A program made the translations under genes and the position numbers. A DNA stretch of 64,000 nucleotides from Neopestalotiopsis rosae. Taxonomy: Eukaryota; Ascomycota; Sordariomycetes; Amphisphaeriales; Sporocadaceae. Each line of letters begins with the position of its first letter. The first letter of the stretch is position 1. Shown here in pieces: positions 45,796 through 58,088 of the stretch. A model generated the notes under the pieces. The model saw nothing but the letters and a program-made list of their open reading frames with translations. It was not told the DNA's origin and did not search any database. Where the stretch lies: NCBI GenBank assembly GCA_023078685.1, contig JALGAS010000005.1, positions 3,472,001 to 3,536,000 on the forward strand, read 5' to 3'.

Positions 45796-48700
45796 TGCGC
45801 AGAGCCGGCACGAGGCCATGACTCGAATTATCCCGCCGCTGTGGAAACAATGACAAAAGCGGACATGTAGTATGCTGCTAGTGGTGGGAATCTTCCTTCG
45901 TTGTTGGGCGTTTTCTTACACCCAGTAGGTATGTGTCTCCTACGGCACGCGATCCACTACGTAACATGACCGTGAGGGCACAGAGTCCTCTGCATCTGCA
46001 ATGCTACCACTCTCCGCAGCCCGTACCCACGGCATGCATGGAAGCAACCACGTCATGACCACTGCAAAATCTTCATTCTCGTCAGCCTGTGGTCTACGAG
46101 CTGGCTCGGGCGGTTGACCTGCAGATTGGCTGGCGAGTAAAACGCCCAACCGTCAGCCACGTCGAAATAACAGCCATAGTATGCAACGCCTATGGCTATT
46201 TCGTACGCATCGTACACGCCGTGGAACTTGTGCGGAAGTTTTCCATTTCCAAAGTTCACCACCTTCCAAAGAGTGTGTTATTTGCTCGCTTTTCCAGCAA
46301 GCAAGCACACTTGACCTTGTCAGGACAAGGCTCAATGCTGGTGACAGCCCAATGCTAGGCCTTTGCAACTAACAAGCCTGACCGGGCATTTTCCGCTCAC
46401 CAAAGCGGCGAGATCGGCCATGACATCCTCAAAAAATTGCTTAAAGACTATTATGTTTCTATGAATGCGGGTTGGGGTCTTGGGCGCGGGGAAAGCAATG
46501 TGACTCGCATGGCACCAAAGCTCGCTTTGCATGCAAGGCTTGTGGAGCCGGAGACCTGGTCCGTTTTTTCGCACTTCAGCAAATTATCGATCTGTTTTTC
46601 ACTCATGTGAGTAACAAAACGTGGGAAAAACTTTACTATGTTTCCTAGGGCAATCTCAAAGACCGCGGGTGCGCTAGCCCTTTGGTCCTGTCGATGATCT
46701 TCCAGAACAGGAAGGCCAATAGTGTTACTATTGCACGATCATGAGGCCGCAGCGTTGCATTTCCATCAGATCTTCTCTCTGGGTAGGACATGTCAGAAGT
46801 CTGACTAAGAGAAGAAGATGACCTGCTTCGTCAACGTCAATAGGCGAGCTCTTGTTGGCAAACATGGGAATTATGATGTCTCCAGTTGTACAGCAAATAG
46901 TAGAGACCACATACAAGGGGCGGGCATGGTTCAGACGAGTACAAGGCCGCTACAAGTGCCGACGCTACCCCAAGATCTCGGCAGGCTTGCACTCAGCTCA
47001 GTCCCTACATGCGCGCCTTCTAAGGTAGTCGTCAGTAAGTATTCAAAGTATCTACCTTGTCCTGCCTGGCGGTGTGCTGCTATACCTTAGCTACATCGCC
47101 TATACCCCGCATTCTCACATGAGTGTCCTTTTAAGTCCACTCCAGGTCAACATGGCTTATTGCGGAAGTACTTCTGCCATCGTGATCTTTTGGGGCCTGC
47201 GACCGTTGGTTGCAGCAACGCCACTACCTACGTCGGCCTTTTCTCGCAACTTTCCGGGGTACACAGAGACCCCATTCCAACGTCGAACGTTCTAGGCGCA
47301 AATTGGCCTGGAAAACATTGCACGACGCCGCTTATTATCACATGTCGGTCAAGCAACAGTTCTGTTGGAACAAGGCGGCCAGCAGAAGGTCAATTGTTAG
47401 CTTAATGTCGGTTCAAGAATGCCGGGCCGAGGCGATGCGATCGCAGACGTCAACAGTATACTCGGCTTTCTCGGGGACCAGCTCATACGCGCTTTCCAGA
47501 ATGCTTTGGAAAAGCCAGTCTCGCCCACAGCCTGATGTCAGAGCAGGGATTGGTTCAGCCGTTGCCTTGTCTCCCCTGTCTTATCACCGGCCCTGACTGT
47601 TGTCGTGTGCGTCCGACATCTGACATGTTGAACTGAGCTGTTGTACCGCTCAGTGGGTGGAAGGCCTGGAGAGCATCGAATACCAACCTCTAGGCTAAGA
47701 CATGCCTGGCCGACATCACAAATGTTCCAAATTGTCTCGCCGGTCACAGCTTGCTGGTGGCATGGCAGTTTGTGCATGTTTCCTACATGACATTACCAAA
47801 CGCAACAGGTGTGCAATCAGGTACATTTGTTACGGCCGACTCCAAGCAGTCAGATATACCAGGATCTCAGCAACAGCAGAGACAGTCGGCGGACGGAGAT
47901 GCGTCGAGAGAGATAGTGTTGGACCTGGCAAGATTTCCAAACTGTCGGGTGCATCATGTGGTGCATTCCAACAATATGCGAGCCTGCGCCGCGTGAGATC
48001 CTCGTGCCTGCAGAGTATGGTTGAGTAACGATTCGTGGGAAGTCTCATTCTGAAAGACCAAAACAAGCTCGATAGTGACCTGGGCTGTATGCAGGCACAG
48101 CTGCAGAAAACATTCAGCCTCTGCCGATGTCGTCCAATTGACTGGCCCATTGCTGCGGACGGCCCGTCATCAAGGTTGGTATGCACGACGAATTCGGCAT
48201 GTCAGCAGTCTGCGACTGGTACTAGATTCGGACGAGAAGGACGAAAAATATTGCGACGGCCCATGCCGGCCTGAAGAAAGCAGTCCGGGGAACTGCACGG
48301 CATAACGGACACTTTGTATGTTTCCATCATCATTGTTTGATGATCAAGCCATATTCATGCACGTCGGGGGTCATACGCAAACTAGATCGTACATGTGAAA
48401 AGAAGTGTCAATAGACTCGAGAGAAAAAGAAACATGGTTCCTCTGGCATTCGTAGTATGATTGGTAAGAAAAGGCGCAGCAGTTTGTTTGTATAAACGAA
48501 ACAGGAGAATGCGCTGTGGAGTTCTCCCCACACGCATTGAAACACTGATAATTTCCGGTGCGGCGGTCACCTTAAAGCGTAAAGACGAGTTCGTCCCAAC
48601 CATGAACTCGTTCCAACTCCACAGTGAGTCGGATAAATTGACCCAACGTCACTTTCTCAGGTGCGAGTGCATAGTAGCTATTCTCAGTTGTCCAATGAGT

Positions 48701-51486
48701 CGTGCGCGCCAGCCGTTGCGGAGCCGAGGCCGGTTGAATGTGACTCTTTTCCCCCGTGACTGAGGCTGAACACGAAGCACGGCATATAAAGACAATTATG
48801 ATACAATGTGGCGCAAAGAGTACTATAGACTCGCCAAGGCTATAGAATAATCAACTTGATAATCACATGGTGAGGGCGCAGACGTTCTTGGCCTGCACAT
48901 CCTTTTTGCCTACTTATGCAGCAAGCCTTGAAGACAGCAAGAATGAGCACAATATGCATACTGCATCGGAAGGCCTCTGAGACATGGGAACGAAGATGAG
49001 ATGTAGACCGACTGGCGTGTGCTTCGATTCCGACTTCTTATTTGTCGACTCATTATCATTCCGTAGGGCTGAAGGTGCTCCCAAGTGTATAGTGTAGTCC
49101 GTGTGCTGGATCGGGGCAACTATGCGGATGATCATATGCAGCAGGGTCTAGACTGCGCAGATCACATCACAAAAAAAGATCTCATCCATCCCACAGTACA
49201 TACATCCATGTATGCACATAGTGAAGAAACAACCAAAATTGTCCCTGTCAGTTTACAACAAGATTCTGCCAGCAAGTAAGTGATCTGTCTTGCGGGAATA
49301 AGAAAAGCAAAAAACCTTGTCTCATCAATGCCATGTAGTGGTATTTCCCGACTTCGTTCTGAGCCACATCCCCTCCCGTGCCTGAGGTCAGCTGATACAC
49401 ATATCCGCCTTTTTAAGCTTATCTATCATCATGCTGGATCAAGACTAAAGACGAATTATATGTAGAGGAGCAAACTCGCAGAGATAACGAGAGGTGCCAA
49501 GCCACACGCTGCCCTCATGTAGTGAATGCCTCGAAATCAACCCGCAAAGCTGATTTCCCTTCTACTTGATGGACTCGCTAGGTATGTAGCTAGTGGACGA
49601 GTGCTATGTTGGTCGTTTCGGCCGATGTTGACGTACCTTTGGGTGGTTGTTAGTGTTCCGACTCTTGATGAAGTCAAGCAGCATGATCGATCATCGCGGA
49701 CTAGAAGACGGGAAATCGGCGGCGGAAGGCTTCACAGCGTCATCAAACTCCTAGATTCTTAGAAATCATCGAAGAATCTATGTTTGACTGGACTGATCGG
49801 GCAGCTCCTTGCATTTTGTACGGTGCATGAATGATTTAGAGTCGTGGTTTCATGGTCTAGATCCAATCAATCGACCAAGCAATCAATCCGCCCCCTCCCC
49901 CGCGCGACTCTATAGAGAGCGAAAGTATTCTGACATCTGCCACCAAGGAACGAGCAGATTTGAGTAGTCGTCAGTTCGGGTCTTTGCCGTCAAGCTTTGG
50001 GATTGATTGCGCTGGTGGAAGGGTGAAGAAGAGGAAGATGGCAAGAGGCACCAAACATGAAACCATCAGCGTCGTCGCAAGAGTCGTCTTTAATGACAGG
50101 GACCCCCGACAGACTGGGGCCAAAGAGCCTCCAAGGCGATCAAATCGGGCAAGGGGGTCCCCTCGTCAGAGGCTCCCATTGGCCAAGACGTCAAAAGAAA
50201 ACGTCCGCACAAAACGTCGTCCTGCTCCACCGGCCGACCTGGCCTCTCCCTCTTACCAGTCTTCATCATGGTTCCCAAAAGCTTTCCCTGCCTTTGCCTC
50301 CCCTGACGCATGAACCACCCAGTAAACATTCACTCCTCGCTCATTTCCTCCCCAGCGACTCAGAGGCCCCATTTCCCTTCGTCTGATGTTTCCGAACAAA
50401 CGGTTGCGTCCTGGTCTGCCTCTAGCTGCGGGGCTGGCGGCCTTGGCAGGGGCATTTGGCGCACGGAGGTCTCGACTTTTGACGGGAATGGCGTTCGGCC
50501 GGCAATTTTTAGTTGGATAGACACTGGACAGACACTGAACAGGCATCACGGCCTAGACGAAACTTTGGGCAAATCGGAGCGATATGCTGCATCAGCCTGT
50601 CATATCTTGAAGTGAGGCTTGTGCTGATCACCACGTAAAGAGTTCCTTCATCTCACCCCCATTTCGTGCTAGAAGCTCACTGAGACAGCCAGCATAGATT
50701 GTAGGGAGGTTCGCAGAGCTAAGCCCGCTGGGCCACGCACGCACACTCTCATATATGCCAGGAACCGCAGAGCCGCCAACTCATACGGAATTCGCCCGGC
50801 CAAGCGAAGACATCCACTCGTGAATAAATCCCTTCAGGGGGCAAGAGCCAAAAACAGCAATGGCTTCATGGCATAGACTTCCGTCTTTGGTTCCCACATA
50901 TATGCGTGACGAGCGGTGACCCAAGTCGTCATCGAATACTACCCAGCTCGGCCTTCCATCGAGGCGCATGCCCTTACCCATGAGCGATCTCATGGATCTG
51001 CTACAGGGTTCGTGGAAATCTCCAGAGCATCTTCCCCATCCTATACCTCGGACTAGAACTAGCTTGGGACTACCGTCTGCTCTAAGTCGACGGGGATATG
51101 GGGCCTCGTTGACGCAACTTGATTAAAAGCATTGGCCATATTGAAAACCAAGACAGGCATTCATGACCCGAGGCGAACGAGCTCAATATGACGAGATTAC
51201 TATCGAGGCTGAATACGTACACAGCTGGTAGTGCTACATCGTGGTATGATCCGGCCGAGAGGGGGGATTCGCCAGAGTATTAAGAGGCACGGCTTGTCCT
51301 CATGAGCTACTTACTGCTACTCTCACCATTCGCCATCAACTCGTCTTCTTTTACACATTCTTTTCATATTCAGCTTGCTGAGTCCACTCTTTGGTGCTAG
51401 GTCGCCTGTTTCTGTTCAGTCATTCTCTTCTTTTCACTCCCATTCCGAAGAACTCGCCTTCCTGCGTTTCAACAAAACAAGACAAG

Positions 51487-53250
51487 ATGCATTTCTCAAA
51501 GTCTGGCGTCCTCGCCGCCATCGTTCTGCTCTCTTCCGAGGCTTCAGCTCTCAACTTGAAGCACCGCAGCCTCTACAACAGGCCCCAGCAGAACAACGCC
51601 AGAGCCATCCAGGCAAGCTACTCCGCCATTCCTCACGGCGGCTCCACCTCGGCCGGCCCTGCCGGCCCTTCAGGCTCCGTCATTCCTTCTGCAGCTTCGT
51701 CCGTCTCTCCCCAGGCTACTGAGACCGAAGATGAGTGCGAGCCCGAAGAGACCGGCGTCGCCGTCGGCACATCATCCGTTATTCCTTCGGTAGCTTCCTC
51801 AGTCTCTCCCCAGGCTACCGAGACTGAAGACGAGTGCGAGCCCGAAGAGACTGGTGCTTCCAGCGGCACTGAGAACAGTGACACCGGTTCCGGAAGCTCT
51901 TACCCCGTCTCTTCTCCTCTGCCCACCGGCTCCAGCTCTCCTGTCACCGGATCTGGACCTTATGCTAACGTGACTGGCGTTGCTCCCTTTGGCAACACCA
52001 CTGCCACCGCTACCGCAGACGCCGGTGCCGTCACGACTTTGACTGTCGGAGTCACCAACATTGAGACCGTCATTTCTTGCGCTCCCACCGTCACAAACTG
52101 CCCGGCTGCCAGCAACACTGCCGCTTACTCGAGTGCTCTCGCCACTCTGGGTTCTGAGGCTATCTCTACCGTCCTTGTCACCAGCGTCATTGACATCACC
52201 ACCACCGTCTGCCCCGTCACGGCTGCCGAGTCCATCCACTCGTCCATCATTGACAGCATTGTCAGCAGCTCTGCTACTCTTACCAAGACCGACTCTGCTG
52301 GTTCCACCATTACGCTCACCGTGACTGCCAGCTCTGGTGCTGCTACTGCTTTCCCTATCCCTACTGCTACCGGAGGCTCCAGCAGCGGTAACGGCGGAAA
52401 CAACGGAGGCTCCAGCGGTTCTGACAACGGTAACAGTGGAAACAACGGCGGTTCTTCTGGCAACAACGGAGGATCCAACGGTGGCAGCAACGGCGGCGGT
52501 TCCTACTCGACTGTGACTGGAACTGACGGCAGCACCACGGTTGTCTCCAACGACGCTGTTACCGCCTCCGCCACCCCTACCTCTGCTCAGGCCGTTGAGA
52601 CTGTCGTTACCGTCACCGTTGGCACCCAGACCCTGACCAGCTCCTTGACTGTTACCCCCACCTACGCCGCTGGTAGCGGAGTCGCGAGCGGCTCCCCCGC
52701 TGGTCCTCAGACCGTGGTCGTGACCATTCCTGCCGACAACGGCGAGGCCGCCACCATCACCGTGACTGCCACTGCCGCCAGCTCCAACGACGCCATCCAG
52801 GCTACCAGCAGCGCCAGCAGCGTCAGCAGCGCAAAGGCCGAGGCCAGCACCGTCTACGTCACTGCTCCCGCCGCCGCCTCTCCCAGCACCGTCTACATTA
52901 CCGCTTCGGCCCCCGCCGCCGAGGCCAGCACCGTCTACATCACCGCCTCTGGCGCCGCTGCTGGTGGTGAGGCCAGCACCGTTACCGTGGGTGCCGGCGC
53001 CACCGTCACCGTTACTGGTGCCGGAGCCGGAGCCGAGACGGTTACCGTCACCGCTGGCGGAGCTGGTGCCGAGACCGTCACCGTCACTGCCGGAGGCGCT
53101 GCCGCCGAGACCGTCACCGTGACCGCCGGTGGAGCTGCTGCTGTTACCGAGACCGTTACTGTCACCGCTGGAGGAGCTGGCGCCGAGACTGTTACCGTGA
53201 CGGCGACTGCCATCGGAGCTACCGGTCTCTGCGCTTGCCCTACCGCTTAA
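51487..53250 (+). CDS. Secreted Ser/Thr/Ala-rich repeat protein, probable cell-wall or surface protein
   Basis: A single exon gives 587 residues. A signal peptide is clear (MHFSKSGVLAAIVLLSSEASA). The N-terminal part holds a 33-residue duplication ending ATETEDECEPEETG. A central region with sparse cysteines (SCAPTVTNCPA, TVCPVTAAES) is followed by a Gly/Asn/Ser linker (about 298-340). The C-terminal third is built of short beta-prone units, first STVYITA and then five ETVTVTAGGA-type repeats, and ends GLCACPTA. Heavy O-glycosylation is likely from Ser/Thr content. There is no hydrophobic tail or omega site, so it is probably not GPI-anchored. No known adhesin or hydrophobin domain was recognised. 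Codon use is strongly C-biased, suggesting high expression. The start is the first ATG giving the signal peptide; the frame is open further upstream. Confidence 0.85.
   Translation: MHFSKSGVLAAIVLLSSEASALNLKHRSLYNRPQQNNARAIQASYSAIPHGGSTSAGPAGPSGSVIPSAASSVSPQATETEDECEPEETGVAVGTSSVIPSVASSVSPQATETEDECEPEETGASSGTENSDTGSGSSYPVSSPLPTGSSSPVTGSGPYANVTGVAPFGNTTATATADAGAVTTLTVGVTNIETVISCAPTVTNCPAASNTAAYSSALATLGSEAISTVLVTSVIDITTTVCPVTAAESIHSSIIDSIVSSSATLTKTDSAGSTITLTVTASSGAATAFPIPTATGGSSSGNGGNNGGSSGSDNGNSGNNGGSSGNNGGSNGGSNGGGSYSTVTGTDGSTTVVSNDAVTASATPTSAQAVETVVTVTVGTQTLTSSLTVTPTYAAGSGVASGSPAGPQTVVVTIPADNGEAATITVTATAASSNDAIQATSSASSVSSAKAEASTVYVTAPAAASPSTVYITASAPAAEASTVYITASGAAAGGEASTVTVGAGATVTVTGAGAGAETVTVTAGGAGAETVTVTAGGAAAETVTVTAGGAAAVTETVTVTAGGAGAETVTVTATAIGATGLCACPTA
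51676..51855 (+). repeat. 99-nt tandem coding duplication
   Basis: The unit at 51676 (SVIPSAASSVSPQATETEDE) recurs at 51775 (SVIPSVASSVSPQATETEDE), with period 99 nt. Most differences are synonymous or conservative. Each copy carries one cysteine within DECEPEET. Confidence 0.85.
53035..53214 (+). repeat. Tandem ETVTVTAGGA coding repeat
   Basis: Five units with core ETVTVTA, mostly spaced 11 residues (33 nt), one with an insertion (AAAVTETVTVTA). Codons differ between units (GTTACCGTC, GTCACCGTG), so the array is not a very recent expansion. Confidence 0.8.
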
Positions 53251-55101
53251 GCAGCGAAACGGCCCGCCACAAGTGGTTTCCATCCCAAGTGATTGAACCA
53301 GGTGATCATCTTATTTCCTTCGCGCGACATTTTTGATTTTTGTACAAACATGAGGGTATCAGGTCTGCATTGGGCGAACTCAGGACGCATTTGCTTTTCT
53401 CAGGGGAGGTTGTGGAAAACATGTACGTACCTCTTTTGTGAGGACGGACAAAAGGGGTTGTTGTCAAACAAAGAGATCAAAGTTTTCTTGTATATATTTG
53501 GTGCCGAGCTGGCCAGTCTTCCTCGGTGGCTCACCGGTGAGTTCCTTTCTGAGGATTACTGGTGGAAAGCTCATTTGGCGAACGAAGGGGAAAGTCCAAT
53601 TGGTAGTACATGTCTCTTGGGGGCATTATAGAGCGAAAAATCAAACTGAACCAATCTTCCTCTTCACTATTCAGACCTCATGAGAAATCTATAACTTGTG
53701 CTTGTCTTGATGATCTTTTAGCGTCATTCAACAAAGACGGATCTTAATCTGGCATTTGTAATTACAATTACAAAACATCTCTCAAAATCTTTCAATGATT
53801 CGCGGTCAGTATCGTGATGGCTGGTGTGCTGATCCTGTTTGTATGTGGGAGATCGCATCACAATGCTAGAAGTTAATAGCGTACAACGTTCTCAGTACTC
53901 GAGCCCAAATCTACGAGCAGACTACATACATTCGCCGTCTATGTTGTATTCTGAATCGAATTACATTTTGGTCGCAGTTTTGGGCTTGGTGTATAATAAC
54001 TCTATTTTTAACTGGTAAAGTCTTGGGCGCAGCAATGGGCAGGTGCCCTGAAATAAGCATAAACTCACTGGTTGACTTCCCGCCATTTTAGGGTGCTTTT
54101 GAGCAAGAGCCCTCGCGACCGACCATACGTTATAAGTCTGGTATATAAGGAAGCCAAGTTTGGTATTACTATGACCACGATCTAATAGCATAGATGATTT
54201 ATAATAGCACCGTTTGTTCAAGAAATAAACGAGTACGCCGAAACATGGTAGACAACGAAGACGAGAGCTCAAGATGCTGTGAAATATAGGGGTACCCTGG
54301 TGCATGTAAGCGATTGGCCGATAATCGTGAGCTCCCGTCTTTCGTTGTTATTTGAATCAAAACTTGTGGTTCAAAGGACGATGTAGCAAGCAGCGGCATA
54401 GTACTTGCAATACGCGTTTAATGTTGTCTGGAAGCTTGCATAGCAGAACGTGGCTGCATGAATGGCTTGATCAGTTGGCGTAAAAGTGAGGCGAGATCGT
54501 GGCAATATTGAGTCTCAGTCCGAGGTTGCAAAAAGTGACAATAGACGGGACCCGTGAATGATGAGAATGTTCAGAGCATGGTTTGCCTATAGTTCAGGGT
54601 CATTCTGTCTGCCATCGAGAGCTATTCACCACTTTTCAGCTCAGCCCATACGTTGCCACTTCAAAAGTTGGGCTGAATCTGATCTCGTCCCGAATAGGAT
54701 CGGGAGGATGTACATGGCAATTTAACAATGGTTCAATACTCGGAGGCATGTGACCCCACTGTACCTGCGGCTAAGGGCGCTGCCGGGGCTACGACTGGAG
54801 AGGTCAGAGGGCGCTGATTGGTGCCAAATCGCTTAAATTGTCAACAAAATTTGGGGAAGCAGCGGCGCTAATATGCCCCCTGACGGAGACCGTGTTGTCA
54901 TTGATCGCGAAAAGTTTTGGGGGGTGAGTTGGAATCTACCTCAACCCCATCGTCGGTCCTAATTCTTTTTCGTCTTCTTCTTGTTTGCCGGAGCTGCTGC
55001 TTTTTTTGCATGGTGGACTTTTGTTGTCAATTGACGACCTTTACACTCCCTTGATCTCTTCTCCCTCCCAGCTCAACCTCTCCCGGTAACCTCTGTTCAT
55101 C
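53251..55101. other. 1.85 kb spacer with the ERG4 promoter
   Basis: 3' region of the wall protein gene, then AT-rich DNA without coding frames (53.7-54.4 kb), then the pyrimidine-rich ERG4 leader (about 54960-55101). No gene seen. Confidence 0.55.
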
Positions 55102-57178
55102 ATGTCGAATCGCTACTCTTTGCGACAGACGCCTCGGTGAGTGCATTCCCAAGGACGGAACACGGGATGTTCTATGCGCAGACTCAAGCAACAGCACAGC
55201 AAGCGCTGTCTATTATGGTGGTCATGAGCATCTGTAGGTGCCAACAAGCGCCAGGCAGTCTACAAGCTCTGCTGGGTTAATGGCCATTTCCGGCGCACGG
55301 AAAGCAGTCGCGTGCTCTGGGCAGAAGTCCTAGTCGCCACACCCTGTTCTTCAATCATTTACCTGGCACGACCTGGAGCTGACCCTGATATCACTACATA
55401 GAAAGAAGGAGCTCTTCGAGGGCATGGTCGAGACTCCCGGCCGCCGCACTTCCAAGCGCAATGGCCGCTTTCCCTCTGTAGACAACGCGTCGGACGAGGG
55501 CGACTCGAGCTCCGCTGCCGAGACGACTGCCTCAAAGCCCAACCCTCCTCGCCGTCGCGTCACTTCAAAATTCTCCGAGAACCTGGACGAGGATTTCGAT
55601 AACACGGAGGCGAAGAAGGAGTTCAAAGCTCTTACTGAGGAAGTTTCGACTGCGCTGAACGGCAATGGCCACGTTGAGAAGGCTCAGAACGGCCACGCCA
55701 ATGGTCATGCCAACGGTCACACCAATGGCCATGCCAAGGACCAGGAGCAAATGATCGACGGATGGAAGCCCGGTATGGACCCCAAGGTCGACCATTCTGG
55801 TCACTTTGAATTTGGTGGTAGCTTTGGTGCCCTTGCGCTCATGACGGGCTTCCCCTTACTCATGTACTACATGTGGATTGGTGCCACCTACTACGATGGC
55901 AAGGCTCCTATGCCCGCCGAGGGCCAGTCTTGGGCCGATTTTGGCCGACAGCTCTTCCACCTCGCGTACACCGGTGCCTACCCTCATCTCAGAGCTTGGC
56001 GCATCTACTGGGGCTTCTACGTCTTTGAGGCTCTTTGCTATGTCTTTGTACCTGGATTCACTGCATACGGTAAACCGCTCCCCTTTGAAGGCGGCAAGCA
56101 GCTCAAGTACCACTGCTCGGCATTCATCAGTCTCTACATCACCATTGCTACCATGGGCGCTCTTCACTTGAGCGGCTACTTCCCAATCTACACTTTCCTG
56201 GACGAGTTCGGCCCTCTGATGACGGTGGCCATCATTTCCGGTTTCTTGGTCAGCTTCGTGGCTTATTTCTCGGCCATTGCGCGCGGCGCCCAGCACAGGA
56301 TGACTGGCTATCCCATCTACGACTTCTTTATGGGTGCTGAGCTGAACCCCCGTGCTTTTGGCGTGTTGGACCTCAAGATGTTCCAGGAAGTTCGCGTCCC
56401 GTGGTTTATCTTGCTGGGTCTCAGTTGCGCCGCCGCTGCCCGTCAGTACGAGAACTATGGATATGTCTCTGGCGAGGTTTGGTTCCTCGTCATGGCTCAC
56501 TACCTCTACGCCAATGCTTGCGGCAAGGGTGAGCATCTCATTGTGACCACCTGGGACATGTACTATGAAAAGTGCGGCTTCATGCTCATCTTCTGGAACA
56601 TGGCTGGCGTGCCCCTTTCTTACTGCCACTGCACCTTGTACCTTGCCAACCACCACCCGTCCGAGTATGCCTGGAACAAGTACGCCCTTGCGGCGCTGTT
56701 TGTCGCTTACCTGGGCATGTACTACATCTGGGATACCACCAATGGTCAGAAGAACTCGTTCAGAATGATGGAACGTGGCACCTTTGTCAAGCGCAAGACC
56801 TTCCCTCAGCTCCCCTGGCAAGAGGTTCACAACCCTAAGATCATCAAGACCAGTACCGGCGACAGCATCTTGGCTGATGGCTGGTATGGCTATGCTCGCA
56901 AGATCCACTACACCTGTGACGCCTTTTTCGCAATCTCCTGGGGACTGGTCACTGGCTTCAAGAGCCCGTTCCCCTGGTTCTACCCCGTCTTCTTCTGCTG
57001 CATGATCACGCACCGTGCGATCCGAGATATCCAGAGATGCAGACAGAAGTACGGTGACGCCTGGTTGCAGTACGAGAAGCAGGTGCCATACCTGTTCATC
57101 CCTGTAAGTATAGCCATGACAAATTTCGCTCGTAATCACGGCCAGTCGGCTAACATGTTGCAATAGTACGTCATCTAA
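55102..57178 (+). CDS. ERG4: Delta(24(24(1)))-sterol reductase, last step of ergosterol synthesis
   Basis: This enzyme reduces the C-24(28) double bond of ergosta-5,7,22,24(28)-tetraenol with NADPH to give ergosterol, in the ER membrane. Exons are 55102-55136, 55402-57103 and 57167-57178, giving 582 residues ending FIPYVI. The Erg4/Erg24 family signature [16 protein letters not shown] is complete, and the second signature appears as [16 protein letters not shown] near the C-terminus; [16 protein letters not shown] is also typical. About eight to ten membrane segments follow an N-terminal cytosolic region of about 140 residues, which contains an NGHA-type repeat ([15 protein letters not shown]). 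The last exon carries only four codons including the stop. The first intron (265 nt) is long for this genome and may hold regulatory sequence. Confidence 0.94.
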
Positions 57179-58088
57179 GGGTCAAAGAAAGTCATGCTCT
57201 CGACAGATAGACTTGCTTGGATTGCAATGATTTGCATTATTTCAAGTCCTTCACCATGGCGCTAGATGAGTGCTACCTAATCCGGGCTGTTGTTTGCCCT
57301 TTTACGTGTATATATTGAAGACCTTATCCCCTATAATGGCCATGTGGCCGCAACGAAGTCTTGACGACGCAACGCAGAAACAGTTCCAGCTGTGTATGAT
57401 AGACAAAAAAGTAATAATGGAACAATTATGATTGAGAAGAGTCTTTTTATCCGCAACGTGAATTTTTGATACAACATGGATCAATTCTGAACACAACTGG
57501 CATTGCTCAACTGCGTTATGGGAGATTTCATTTACGCTCGGGTTCCATGAATGTCGCGTAGCAGTAATTCTTTGACTGGTCGGATGATCGTAGCGAAAAC
57601 ATACCCTTTGACGATGATTCGTAGTTGAGGCAAACTTACTCACCCCCAAATATCATGTATTCATGGGCGACCTGAATACACGTGTGCATGGAGAAGGGCA
57701 GAGTAACAAGAGTGAGAGAGTGTCTGGACTATGGACTTTGATCATGGTGCGGCTACAGAAGACGCTAAGATAAGAGGCGAGGTGCACCAAGTATAAACTG
57801 TCTCCACCTAACCCAAGGCTTTTGATTGGATATTGGGGATCCCCGCAGAAATTCTCAATTGGCCATGCACGGCCGCTCAAAAAATTTCGAGGATTCGCTT
57901 TCAAGATCGCTATCGAAGCTCTCCTACCTACCGATTTTCCAGTTTTTGCCTGCTGCCACCACTGGAAAAGACAAGATACCCACCACCACAAGGACCTTTT
58001 CTTGACGACTGTTTCTTGTCTCTCGCGCCCGCTGCATTTTCAACTTCAGCCGACCAGTCGCCGTCAGATCACAAAAACATCAGTCACA
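57179..58088. other. 0.9 kb spacer and NHP2 leader
   Basis: ERG4 3' region followed by the promoter and leader of NHP2. A pyrimidine-rich stretch at about 58000-58060 is consistent with the leader. No coding sequence supported. Confidence 0.55.

Larger units (their letters stand above)
42664..51486. other. 8.8 kb gene-free region
   Basis: The first ~250 bases are the glutaminase promoter; the last few hundred are the leader of the secreted wall protein. In between no frame shows a domain or consistent exon chain. A minus-strand frame at 46053-46262 reads somewhat protein-like (KFHGVYDAYEIAIGVAYYG) but has no recognisable family. A TGCCC repeat lies at 45776-45795. The base composition is not extremely AT-rich, so strong RIP is not obvious. 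Confidence 0.5.

Noticed and set aside
51799..53283. 494-codon open frame on the minus strand
   Set aside because: It lies fully antisense to the secreted repeat protein. Its Gly/Ser/Asp-rich text is the mirror of Thr/Val/Ala codons, and no ATG or domain supports it.
55856..57163. 435-codon open frame antisense to ERG4
   Set aside because: It is a shadow frame created by C-biased codons; ERG4 has full family signatures on the other strand.
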